NCBI GenBank assembly: GCA_963625295.1
Contig: CAVFTC010000006.1
Location: forward strand, 1-43,420
Direction of reading: 5' to 3'
DNA from: CAG-488 sp963625295
GTDB lineage: Bacteria; Bacillota; Clostridia; Oscillospirales; Acutalibacteraceae
DNA: 43,420 nucleotides
Positions 1 through 7,883 of this stretch are shown here, piece after piece. Every line of letters begins with the position of its first letter. Positions within the stretch are counted from its first letter, which is position 1. Below the pieces are notes generated by a model. It saw only the letters and a list, made by a program, of their open reading frames with translations. It had not been told where the DNA came from and did no database searches. The translations under genes were made by a program, and so were the position numbers.

Positions 1-3000
1 GACAACACTGACGACTTCGTTGCAGCTCTTGCAGCAGCTAAGACTATCCTTGACGAGCAGACAGCCGATCAGACAGCTGTTGACAACGCTCTTACAGCTC
101 TTGAAGAAGGCTTTGCTAAGCTCACAATCAAGGGTGCGGACTATACAAAGCTCACAGCAGCTAAGTCAACCGCAGCTCTTGTAAACGCTGATGATTATGA
201 GCAGGATGCTAACTGGACAGCATTCCAGACTGCTTATGACGCAGCAAAGGCTATTGCCGACGGTCTTGATATCACTCATCAGACAGAGATCGACAATGCG
301 GCAACAGCTCTTACAACCGCTATCGCCAACCTCACTAAGAAGGTTGTCGAGGCAGACGCTGATTACACAACTCTTAATGCTGAGATTTCAGCCGCTCAGA
401 AGATCGTTGACGAGCAGCAGGCTTCTTGGTACACGACCGATTCATGGTCAGCCTTCACAACGGCTCTCGCTGAAGCTAAGGCTGTTCCGGCCGGACTTAA
501 AGAGTCTCAGCAGTCTCAGATCGACGCAGCAGCTACAGCTCTTTCGACTGCAAGACAGGGTCTTAAGGACGCCGCTGCAGATTACACAAATCTCGACGCT
601 CTCATCGCTGAGTGCAGTGCTCTCGTTTCTTCCGACTACACTGCAGCTTCTTGGTCGGCTCTTTCAATAGCTCTTACAGCTGCTAACGCAGTTGCTAAGG
701 ATCTTCCGGCTAAGCAGCAGAGCACAATCGACACAGCTTACAATAACCTCAAGACAGCTAAGGATAACCTTGTTCCTCTCGGAGCTGCTAACTATCAGCC
801 GATTATCGACGAGATCGCTAAGGGAACACCTCACACTGAGGATTATTACACAGCTGACTCTTGGGCAGCTTATCAGACAGTTCTTGCCGCCGCTCAGGCA
901 ATGGTAGACGACGGCAGCCTCAAGGAAGATGAGCAGGCTCAGATTTCTAAGATGGTTGAGGATCTCATCGCAGCTAAGGCAGCTCTTGTTTATGTAGACG
1001 CTGACTACACAGCCGTTGATGCAGCCCTCGCTAAGATCCCGTCAGACGACGATCTTGCAGCTTATTACACAACAGCTACAGCTTCAGCTGTTATCGCTGC
1101 AAGAAACGCAGTTGTTCGCGGATATGACAAGTCAATGCAGGGCGATGTTGATAAGATGGCTTCTGACATCGAAACAGCAGTTGCAAACCTTGTTCTTATC
1201 GCAGCCGACACAACAGCTCTTAAGACAGCTATTGATAAGGCTAACGCTGTAGATTCTTCACGCTACACTGAGGATTCCTACAACGCAATGAAGGATGAGC
1301 TTGACAAGGCTACAGCTCTCTACAACACAGCTAACCTTACCAAGAAGGACAATCAGTCAGCAGTAGACGCACAGACAGCTGCTCTTACAACAGCTTACAA
1401 TGCTCTTGTTCCTGCCGGCGCTGATTATTCAAAGGTTAAGGAAGCTATCGACAGCTTCGAAGCTCTTACCGAGTCTCACTGGACTGCAGCTACATGGGCA
1501 GCAGCTAAGACTAAGTACGAGGCTGCTAAGGTTGCTTACAACACAACCTATACAGTTGATCAGCAGGCTGAGCTTGATGCATATGCAACAGAGCTTAACG
1601 CAGCTATCAACGCACTTGTTCCTGCTCCGGCAGACTTCACAGCTCTTGACACTCTCATCAACACAATGAATGTTTACCTCACTTCATGGGCAAACTATTA
1701 CACTGATGAGTACAAGACAGCTGCTAACGAGGGTATCGCATCAGCTAAGACAGCTGAGTTCCGTGCTCTTACTAAGAAGGATCAGGCTACCGTAGACGCT
1801 AAGACAGCTGAGCTTCAGGCAATCTATGATTCTCAGTCCTTCAAGGACTTTGATTACACCCAGATCAATGCGGCTAAGGCTGCATATGCTGCAATCGATC
1901 GTTCGCTCTACACAGACGATTCACTTGCAATTAACGACGCTCTCTTCGCTCAGGTTGAAGAAGGATGGACAATGGATCCGAGAAAGACCGATGGATCACA
2001 AATGAGCCCCATGGCTTCACATCTGCTTCTTCAGTCCAGAATTCTCAAGTGGGAGTCCAACCTCGTTCTTAAGCCGGTTGAGGAAAAGGCTGATTACACA
2101 GACCTTGACGCAGCTATCGCAGAAGCCGAGGCTCTCATCGCTAAGGGAACCGACAACTACACCGACGAGTCTGTAAAGGCTCTCAACGATGCTCTTGCAG
2201 CAGGTAAGGCTCTTTCGAGAGATCTCCTTGCTTCCGAGCAGGCTACAGTTGACGCAGCAACAGATGCTATCAACGACGCTATGCCGCTCACAGAGAAGGA
2301 CGCTGTTTACACAGCTCTTGATGAGCTTATCGCAGACGCTAAGAAGATAAGCGCTGATGATTACACAGCAGCTTCTTACAAGGCAATGACAGATAAGCTT
2401 GCAGCAGCTGAGGCTGTTGACCGCAACCTCAAGATCTCTGATCAGCAGATCATCAACGATGCAGCTAACGCTCTCAGCGCAGCTATCGACGCTCTCGAAA
2501 CTAAGGCTGTTTACACAGCTCTTGATGAACTTATCGCTTATGCTAAGACAATCAACGCTGACGAATACACAGCTACATCTTACAAGGCAATGACTGATAA
2601 GCTCGCAGCAGCTGAGGCTGTTGACCGTGATCTCGGAAGCTCAGACCAGCAGATCATCAATGACGCAGCTAACGCTCTTAGCGCAGCTATCGAAGCTCTT
2701 GCTAAGAAGCCGGTTGATGTTGATGGTGCTATCCAGTTGGTTGAGTGGACTCCGTCAGAAGATGCATTCAACATCTACTATGTCACAGTTAACCATGTTA
2801 ACGGCACATATCCGTGCAAGATTCAGTTCATCGATGTTGATGGCAACACAAGAACCATCACAAGACGCAGCACAGCTGCTACAGTTACAACTTATGATGC
2901 AAACGGTAATGTTTGCCATGAGCTTAGCCGTGACGCTGCATACGATGTATGGGCTATCAATGTTAGACTTGCAGTCGGCACTGAGGTTAAGGCTATTGCC

Positions 3001-3351
3001 AAGTATGACTTCACTTGGGAGAGCACCGAGGTTGCTTACAAGTTTGTTGTAACTCTTAAGGAGAAGACTGTTGATACAAATGTCTACAGCATTACTCCTG
3101 ACGCTACAGCCGGCAAGCCGGGTCGTATCGGTGTTACAATCGTAACAGGCAAGAATGTTCAGGGCGTTCGTACCGTAATGTCAACAGGTGCTACCCTCAC
3201 TCAGAAGGCATTCACCGAGGCAGACGGCAAGAAGATTTACGAGGCTCAGGCAAGCTGCTACCTTGACGGCGCAAATGTTATCAAGGTTCAGGTTAAGTAT
3301 GACAACGTATGGCATGACGCCGGTTCGTTCACATATGTAGCCGCAAAATAA
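1..3351 (+). CDS. FIVAR-repeat secreted/surface protein, 5' end outside the window
   Basis: The frame is open from base 1 to the TAA at 3349-3351 (1116 codons visible), so the true start and signal peptide lie upstream. The visible part has about 13 units of roughly 68-75 residues, the first incomplete. Units begin with a DYT or VYTALD-like motif, have a YT-x-x-S/D-W/Y-x-A core and end with a helix of the type Q-x-x-I/V-D-x-A-x-x-A-L-x-x-A-I. This is the FIVAR pattern known from large Gram-positive surface proteins and carbohydrate-active enzymes, where it forms helical spacers or binding modules. After the last unit (about nt 2710) come two beta-rich, Ig-like stretches to the C-terminus. There is no LPXTG motif, dockerin or C-terminal membrane segment. 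Codon use is very biased (GCT, AAG, CTT), suggesting high expression. Unit 10 (about 1855-2090) is aberrant. The upstream catalytic or binding part is unknown. Confidence 0.85.
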   Translation, partial: DNTDDFVAALAAAKTILDEQTADQTAVDNALTALEEGFAKLTIKGADYTKLTAAKSTAALVNADDYEQDANWTAFQTAYDAAKAIADGLDITHQTEIDNAATALTTAIANLTKKVVEADADYTTLNAEISAAQKIVDEQQASWYTTDSWSAFTTALAEAKAVPAGLKESQQSQIDAAATALSTARQGLKDAAADYTNLDALIAECSALVSSDYTAASWSALSIALTAANAVAKDLPAKQQSTIDTAYNNLKTAKDNLVPLGAANYQPIIDEIAKGTPHTEDYYTADSWAAYQTVLAAAQAMVDDGSLKEDEQAQISKMVEDLIAAKAALVYVDADYTAVDAALAKIPSDDDLAAYYTTATASAVIAARNAVVRGYDKSMQGDVDKMASDIETAVANLVLIAADTTALKTAIDKANAVDSSRYTEDSYNAMKDELDKATALYNTANLTKKDNQSAVDAQTAALTTAYNALVPAGADYSKVKEAIDSFEALTESHWTAATWAAAKTKYEAAKVAYNTTYTVDQQAELDAYATELNAAINALVPAPADFTALDTLINTMNVYLTSWANYYTDEYKTAANEGIASAKTAEFRALTKKDQATVDAKTAELQAIYDSQSFKDFDYTQINAAKAAYAAIDRSLYTDDSLAINDALFAQVEEGWTMDPRKTDGSQMSPMASHLLLQSRILKWESNLVLKPVEEKADYTDLDAAIAEAEALIAKGTDNYTDESVKALNDALAAGKALSRDLLASEQATVDAATDAINDAMPLTEKDAVYTALDELIADAKKISADDYTAASYKAMTDKLAAAEAVDRNLKISDQQIINDAANALSAAIDALETKAVYTALDELIAYAKTINADEYTATSYKAMTDKLAAAEAVDRDLGSSDQQIINDAANALSAAIEALAKKPVDVDGAIQLVEWTPSEDAFNIYYVTVNHVNGTYPCKIQFIDVDGNTRTITRRSTAATVTTYDANGNVCHELSRDAAYDVWAINVRLAVGTEVKAIAKYDFTWESTEVAYKFVVTLKEKTVDTNVYSITPDATAGKPGRIGVTIVTGKNVQGVRTVMSTGATLTQKAFTEADGKKIYEAQASCYLDGANVIKVQVKYDNVWHDAGSFTYVAAK
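2302..2709 (+). repeat. Two near-identical tandem FIVAR units, 204-bp period
   Basis: The unit starting GCTGTTTACACAGCTCTTGA at 2302 restarts at 2506, a 204-bp (68-codon) period. Nucleotide identity is high across both units, whereas the other units in this protein are strongly diverged. This indicates a recent in-frame duplication inside the repeat gene. Confidence 0.85.
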
Positions 3352-3386
3352 GCTAAACACCGATTATTCAGTGTAAAGCTGCAAAG

Positions 3387-3417
3387 AGGGTGCAGGGCAA
3401 CCTGCACCCTTGTTTTT
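3387..3417 (+). terminator. Rho-independent terminator of the FIVAR gene
   Basis: A perfect 10-bp stem (AGGGTGCAGG 3387-3396, CCTGCACCCT 3401-3410) closes a GCAA tetraloop and is followed by TGTTTTT. It lies 36 bp after the stop codon. Confidence 0.92.
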
Positions 3418-3539
3418 ATGCTCTTTTTTCGATATTACACAAAAAGAAATTGTTTGTTTTTTAACAAAGTCTTTTTGCAACTTTTGTAAAAACCTACAAA
3501 AAAAGTAAGAAATATTCCTTATAATGTGCGTTTTGTATG

Positions 3540-3568
3540 TTGAAAATTGCACCCAAACAGGATATAAT
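3540..3568 (+). promoter_or_regulatory. Sigma-A promoter of pckG
   Basis: TTGAAA (3540-3545), a 17-bp spacer and TATAAT (3563-3568). Transcription should start near 3575, giving a leader of about 36 nt with a GAAAGGA ribosome site at 3594-3600. The region 3418-3540 is AT-rich with A and T tracts and holds no other recognisable feature. Confidence 0.85.
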
Positions 3569-3610
3569 ATAAGCGTAAAAAATTGATTTTTACGAAAGGA
3601 ATGAATTTCA

Positions 3611-5398
3611 ATGGAATTAACGACTAACAAGTCCGTGCTTGATTGGATCAACGGAAAAGTTGACCTTGTTAAGCCCGACAAAATCGTATGGATCGACGGC
3701 TCTGAGGAGCAGCTCGACGCCCTTCGTAAGGAGGCTGTTGAGACCGGTGAAATGATTAAGCTCAACGAAGAGAAGCTTCCCGGCTGCTACCTTCACAGAA
3801 CAAAGCCGAACGATGTTGCCCGTGTTGAGGACAGAACTTTCATCTGCTCCAAGAAGCAGGAGAATGCCGGTCCGACCAACAACTGGTGCGATCCCGACGA
3901 GATGTATCAGAGACTTTATGATATAGCAAGAGATTCTTACAAGGGCAGAACGATGTATGTTATCCCGTTCTCAATGGGCCCTATCGGTTCTCCTCTTGCA
4001 AAGATCGGCATTGAGCTTACCGACTCAATCTATGTTGTTCTCAACATGGCTATCATGACCCGTGTCGGCAAGAAGGTTCTTGATGTTCTCGGCGACAGCA
4101 ACGACTGGGTTCGCGGCTTCCATGCAAAATGTGATGTCGATCCCGAAAAGAGATATATTTGCCAGTTCCCGGAGGATAACGCTATCATCTCCGTAAACTC
4201 TGCTTACGGCGGAAATGTTCTCCTCGGCAAGAAGTGCTTCGCTCTGAGAATCGCTTCCTATCAGGGCTGGAAAGAGGGCTGGATGGCTGAGCATATGCTT
4301 ATTCTCGGTCTTCAGAACCCGAAGGGTGAGGTCAAGTATGTTGCGGCTGCATTCCCGTCAGCCTGCGGCAAGACCAACCTTGCTATGCTTATTCCCCCGA
4401 AATATCTTCAGGAGAAGGGCTACAAGATTTGGACTGTCGGTGACGACATTTCTTGGATGAGAATTGGCGCAGACGGCAGACTCTATGCTATCAACCCCGA
4501 GAACGGCTTCTTCGGCGTTGCTCCCGGAACGAATGCGAAGTCAAACTTCAACGCTCTTGAGTCCACAAAGAAGAATACGATCTTCACAAATGTTTGCCTC
4601 AACCTTGACGACAACACCGTTTGGTGGGAGGGTCTTAACAAGGATCTCCCGACGAACGCAATCGACTGGAAGGGCAACAAGTGGGACGCTTCCAAGTTCA
4701 ACAAGGCTGACAAGAGCACATATGCCGCTCACCCGAACTCAAGATTTACCGCTCCGGCAGTTAACTGCCCGTGCATTTCTCCCGAGTTTGACAAGGGCGA
4801 GGGCGTGCCGATTTCCGCAATCATCTTCGGTGGACGCCGTGCAAAGTGCGCTCCGCTGGTTTACCAGTCAAAGAGCTGGGAGAACGGCGTATTTATCGGC
4901 TCTGCAATGGCTTCCGAAACAACTGCTGCAGCTGCAGGCGCAGTAGGCGTTGTTCGCCGTGACCCGATGGCTATGCTTCCGTTCTGCGGATATCATATGG
5001 CTGACTATTTCCAGCATTGGCTCGACATGGGCGAGAAGCTCGGCGACAAAGCACCGAAGATTTTCAATGTTAACTGGTTCCGTACCGACGATGAGGGCAA
5101 CTTCATTTGGCCGGGATTCGGCGACAATATGCGTGTTCTCAACTGGATCGTTGACCGCTGCGAGGGCAAGGCAGACGCAACCGAAACAGCTATCGGTTAT
5201 GTTCCGAAGCCGGAGGATATCGACCTCACAGACCTTGACATGGATATTGATACACTCAAGTCGATTCTTGATGTTGATAAGGATACATGGACAAAAGAGG
5301 CTGCCGAGATCGAGGAGCACTACAAGAAGTTTGGCGACAAGCTTCCGCAGGAGCTTAGAGAGCAGCTCGCAAATCTTAAGGCTAACCTTGAGAAATAA
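3611..5398 (+). CDS. pckG: Phosphoenolpyruvate carboxykinase (GTP)
   Basis: Interconverts oxaloacetate + GTP and PEP + CO2 + GDP in the cytosol. In anaerobic Clostridia it often runs in the carboxylating direction to feed succinate/propionate or anaplerosis. The 595-aa length fits the GTP-dependent family; the ATP-dependent enzyme is about 530 aa and has different motifs. The hyper-reactive-cysteine P-loop FPSACGKTN lies at residues 248-256 (C252, K254), and the family segments RRAKCAPLV and an N-terminal substrate region with HRTKPNDVARVEDRTF are present. The start is ATG 3611, 10 nt after GAAAGGA; the ATG at 3601 is out of frame. It is monocistronic, with its own promoter and terminator. 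Codon bias is strong, as in the upstream gene, which suggests a highly expressed central-metabolism enzyme. Confidence 0.97.
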   Translation: MELTTNKSVLDWINGKVDLVKPDKIVWIDGSEEQLDALRKEAVETGEMIKLNEEKLPGCYLHRTKPNDVARVEDRTFICSKKQENAGPTNNWCDPDEMYQRLYDIARDSYKGRTMYVIPFSMGPIGSPLAKIGIELTDSIYVVLNMAIMTRVGKKVLDVLGDSNDWVRGFHAKCDVDPEKRYICQFPEDNAIISVNSAYGGNVLLGKKCFALRIASYQGWKEGWMAEHMLILGLQNPKGEVKYVAAAFPSACGKTNLAMLIPPKYLQEKGYKIWTVGDDISWMRIGADGRLYAINPENGFFGVAPGTNAKSNFNALESTKKNTIFTNVCLNLDDNTVWWEGLNKDLPTNAIDWKGNKWDASKFNKADKSTYAAHPNSRFTAPAVNCPCISPEFDKGEGVPISAIIFGGRRAKCAPLVYQSKSWENGVFIGSAMASETTAAAAGAVGVVRRDPMAMLPFCGYHMADYFQHWLDMGEKLGDKAPKIFNVNWFRTDDEGNFIWPGFGDNMRVLNWIVDRCEGKADATETAIGYVPKPEDIDLTDLDMDIDTLKSILDVDKDTWTKEAAEIEEHYKKFGDKLPQELREQLANLKANLEK

Positions 5399-5412
5399 TC
5401 AAAAAGCATTAC

Positions 5413-5446
5413 GACCGTCACGCTGATGTGGCGGTCTTTTTTTTTT
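5413..5446 (+). terminator. Rho-independent terminator of pckG
   Basis: A 9-bp stem with one G-U pair (GACCGTCAC 5413-5421, GTGGCGGTC 5428-5436) has a 6-nt loop and is followed by ten T residues. Confidence 0.93.
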
Positions 5447-5484
5447 GACGATTTTTCGTGATATTTTTATGTAAATTTTGGGTA

Positions 5485-5513
5485 TTGTATTTTCGTTTGA
5501 TTTATGGTACAAT
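5485..5513 (+). promoter_or_regulatory. Extended -10 promoter of the 5543 lipoprotein
   Basis: TTGTAT (5485-5490), a 17-bp spacer and TACAAT (5508-5513), preceded by TGG to give an extended -10 element. Confidence 0.75.
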
Positions 5514-5542
5514 GATAAAAAATATAATGGAGATTGTGTAAA

Positions 5543-6541
5543 ATGAAAAAGGAAAACTCAAAAACACGCTATATAGCTTTGCTTTGTTCATTCATCATAG
5601 TGTTCAGCATTGTGCTGACGGGCTGCGGCTCGGTAAAGAAAATTACACAGAAAAAGAGCACCGGCAGCTCGGACGAAATTCAGATCGGCGAAAACACCGA
5701 TGTGCTTGAAGGTCCAACGCAGATCGTTGTCGGAGATGACGGTCAGTCCTATATTGTTGATAACAGCGGTCATTCGGTCGTTTACAATTCCAATCAGTCC
5801 GGCAGCTCATACAGCGCAAGCAGCGTGACGCCGAATAACAATACGGCTGCAAAAACCAACTCCACAACAAAAAAGATAACAACGGCAACCACCAAGGCAT
5901 CCACAACAAAGAAAACCACGACAGAGGCAACAACGGCAACTCCGAGCGCAGTTTACAATGCGCTTGCCGCACAGAGAAAGTTCGGCTTCAACAAGCTCTA
6001 TGACAAGGGCGCACAGTGGGTCAATTTCTATCTTCAAACAATCAGATGTTACTTCACATTTAACGATAAGGACTGGCTCATCGAGCTTTGGAAGGGCGAG
6101 TACGCCATGGCTACGGTCGGCTGTGAGGTCGGATTTTACAACCGTGACCACAATCAGGCATTGCTTGATAATCCCGGTCCGGAATGGCTGCATTATTCGA
6201 GCGTAGGCGACGAGGACGCAATGCAGGTTTCCATGAAGCTTTGGCAGTATGAAAAGTCGGCGGATTCAACACCTGTTCAGAAGATCGACTATTCAAAGCG
6301 TCTTTGCTGGTGGGCGGCGGATTTTGAGACGGGCGTGCTTGAAAATCACCGTGATCAGACAACGCTCATCATGGTTGCGACAATAGACTTCACGACTGAT
6401 AAAATGATGAACCTTTTCCTTGATCAGCTTGAGGCAAAGGGCTTTACGGAGGGAACAATCAATTCCTATCACAACTATGACAGATATTCGGTCAGCGGAA
6501 AGACGGTAACTATCTGCTGGAGAAATTACAATGAAAGCTGA
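5543..6541 (+). CDS. Lipoprotein with Thr/Lys-rich linker and C-terminal DUF4474-like domain
   Basis: Predicted lipoprotein of 332 aa. A signal peptide ends in lipobox LTGC with the lipidated cysteine at residue 28. Start ATG 5543 has GGAGA 9 nt upstream; the in-frame TTG at 5534 is too close to that site. Residues of about 30-85 are polar. A Thr/Lys/Ala linker of about 40 residues follows, typical of extracellular ruminococcal proteins. The C-terminal half, from the FGFNKLYD motif onward, contains KDWLIELWKGEY and EVGFYNR, closely matching the secreted protein at 40709-41917. From memory this resembles DUF4474, whose function is unknown. It has its own promoter. No clear terminator separates it from the next gene, but that gene has its own strong promoter. 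Probably anchored to the outer face of the membrane and reaching through the wall. Confidence 0.85.
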   Translation: MKKENSKTRYIALLCSFIIVFSIVLTGCGSVKKITQKKSTGSSDEIQIGENTDVLEGPTQIVVGDDGQSYIVDNSGHSVVYNSNQSGSSYSASSVTPNNNTAAKTNSTTKKITTATTKASTTKKTTTEATTATPSAVYNALAAQRKFGFNKLYDKGAQWVNFYLQTIRCYFTFNDKDWLIELWKGEYAMATVGCEVGFYNRDHNQALLDNPGPEWLHYSSVGDEDAMQVSMKLWQYEKSADSTPVQKIDYSKRLCWWAADFETGVLENHRDQTTLIMVATIDFTTDKMMNLFLDQLEAKGFTEGTINSYHNYDRYSVSGKTVTICWRNYNES

Positions 6542-6605
6542 TTTTATGCAGAAATAAGTTTTTGCTGAAATTACCGAGTTTTTTGCTTAATTTTCCCTAA
6601 ATCGC

Positions 6606-6634
6606 TTGACTTTTGTATTAATATGGGTTACAAT
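6606..6634 (+). promoter_or_regulatory. Strong sigma-A promoter of the 6672 gene
   Basis: TTGACT (6606-6611), a 17-bp spacer and TACAAT (6629-6634). The -10 hexamer sits exactly in the middle of an inverted repeat (see next entry). Confidence 0.85.
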
Positions 6635-6640
6635 ACCCAT
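6623..6640. promoter_or_regulatory. Inverted repeat centred on the -10 box, possible operator
   Basis: ATGGGT (6623-6628), then the -10 TACAAT, then ACCCAT (6635-6640): a perfect 6-bp dyad with the -10 as its spacer. A dimeric repressor bound here would block RNA polymerase. No regulator is encoded next to it, so operator function is an inference. Confidence 0.4.
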
Positions 6641-6671
6641 GCTAATAAATATTATGAAAGGATGAATTCGT

Positions 6672-7175
6672 ATGAAAAAGTTCTTGGCAGTTCTTATGGT
6701 AGCCGCTGTCTGCGCAACCGTAGCATTCTCTGTTCGTGCTGAAAACGATGTTACTGAAGAAGTTCCCGAGACAACAACTTCCACAATCGAAGGTGCTGTT
6801 TCCGCTCTCCAGAATGATGAGAACGCTGAAAAAATCGCAGGCGAAATCGCTGATGCGATTAAGACAGGCGCTGCAAAAGAAGATGTATCTGACCTTGTTG
6901 CAACTCTTGAGAAGTACATCAACAATAAGGGCATCGGTTCTGATGAGATTCAGGATCCCGGCGCACTTCGTGATATTGTTGACGCATTCCTTACAGATGC
7001 AGGCGTAGATACCGAGGCTCTTAATAACGCTATTGCTAACAGCATGATCGCTAATAAGGCTCTCGAGCTTTACTACAAGCCTGAAGAAGAAACAACAACG
7101 ACGACACAGCCGAATGATGATGAGCCTACGACTGAGTCTGAGCCGGAAGTTCCCGCATGCGGCTTCGTTGGCTGA
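6672..7175 (+). CDS. Small secreted acidic protein of unknown function
   Basis: A 167-aa protein with a clear signal peptide; cleavage is probably after VRA at residue 23. The mature part is acidic: a Thr-rich segment (residues about 30-40), a helical middle part (about 40-135) with several Ala/Asp/Glu-rich helices, and a Thr/Glu-rich tail ending in ACGFVG. No family is recognised and there is no lipobox or anchor motif. The start ATG 6672 follows GAAAGGA (6656-6662) by 9 nt. A strong promoter and its own terminator make it a single-gene unit. The Thr/Glu-rich tail resembles linkers in neighbouring secreted proteins, but nothing follows it except the short Cys-containing end. Confidence 0.85.
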   Translation: MKKFLAVLMVAAVCATVAFSVRAENDVTEEVPETTTSTIEGAVSALQNDENAEKIAGEIADAIKTGAAKEDVSDLVATLEKYINNKGIGSDEIQDPGALRDIVDAFLTDAGVDTEALNNAIANSMIANKALELYYKPEEETTTTTQPNDDEPTTESEPEVPACGFVG

Positions 7176-7197
7176 TTTTCTTATTAAATTGCAGTTT

Positions 7198-7226
7198 AAA
7201 GGTGATGGAAATTCCGTCACCTTTTT
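7198..7226 (+). terminator. Rho-independent terminator of the 6672 gene
   Basis: An 11-bp stem with one G-U pair (AAAGGTGATGG 7198-7208, CCGTCACCTTT 7214-7224) has a 5-nt loop and runs into TTTTT. The stem A residues opposite the T run may also help termination of the converging 7291 gene. Confidence 0.9.
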
Positions 7227-7290
7227 GCTTTATTAACTGTTTTTTAACAATTATTTAATTTGCAGGCAGTAATTTTATAGTCTAATATGA

Positions 7291-7827
7291 TTAGGTAACA
7301 GTCGTTTGCTCGGTTGTGTTCGGCAGAGTGGGGCGGGCGATGTCCTTTTCGTCTATTTCTCTTTTCAGCGTCGGCATGGCGTTGGTGTTCAGCTCATTGT
7401 CGCTTTTGTTAAGTATCATCGTTTTTCCAAGCTCATAGTCGTTGACTGTAAGCTTAATTTTTCCCGATACTCCGGGATTTTTGAAAAGATTTCTGCTTTT
7501 TTCGTCGGAAAATCCGGTAAAAGCTTCTGTTATTGAAACGCACAGAGGCTCAAAAGTTTTTTCATTGCCGTTTTTTACGGTTACGGTGCACTGAATTATT
7601 TCACCGTCCTCGGCGGCATAAAGGCAAAGCAGAGCGCCGTTTTCCGCTTTCTTGTAGACAAAGTCATTGCCGCTTTTTGAAACGGCAAACATGGAGCTTT
7701 TCAGCTCACTGCCGGAAATAGAGTTGTATTTTTTCAGCAGTTCATCAATATTCAGTCTTTCTTGACCCACACAGGCGGTCAAAAGGCTCGTTATCAATAA
7801 AGAAAATATTATTTTGAGGGCTTTCAT
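7291..7827 (-). CDS. Small lipoprotein of unknown function
   Basis: A 178-aa predicted lipoprotein with a short basic-hydrophobic signal and lipobox LTAC (C19). The mature part has a globular region of about 120 residues with alternating beta-type segments, then a Thr-rich tail ending TTEQTTVT. No family is recognised; the size and layout recall membrane-anchored proteins that probe the wall or bind a partner. Start ATG 7827 is preceded by GGGAGA at 8-nt spacing. It is divergent from the MacA-like adaptor with only 56 bp between them. A TATAAT lies on the minus strand at 7857-7852 but has no good -35, so the promoter may need an activator. Confidence 0.8.
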   Translation of the reverse strand: MKALKIIFSLLITSLLTACVGQERLNIDELLKKYNSISGSELKSSMFAVSKSGNDFVYKKAENGALLCLYAAEDGEIIQCTVTVKNGNEKTFEPLCVSITEAFTGFSDEKSRNLFKNPGVSGKIKLTVNDYELGKTMILNKSDNELNTNAMPTLKREIDEKDIARPTLPNTTEQTTVT

Positions 7828-7883
7828 TTTGTTCTCCCGATAAATATTGATATTATATAGATATAAAGTTAAGGGGTGCGTTT

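Noticed and set aside
191..907. Two Leu/Arg/Gln-rich frames (159 and 71 codons) at the left end
   Set aside because: They are out-of-frame readings of the FIVAR repeats; the repeat frame is open through all of 1-900.
2302..2709. Could the short-period repeats be a CRISPR array?
   Set aside because: The period is 204 bp, in frame and protein-coding; there are no short direct repeats with unique spacers anywhere in the window.
3364..3765. 133-codon minus-strand frame across the pckG promoter
   Set aside because: It covers the FIVAR terminator, the pckG promoter and the pckG start, and has no domain or ribosome site.
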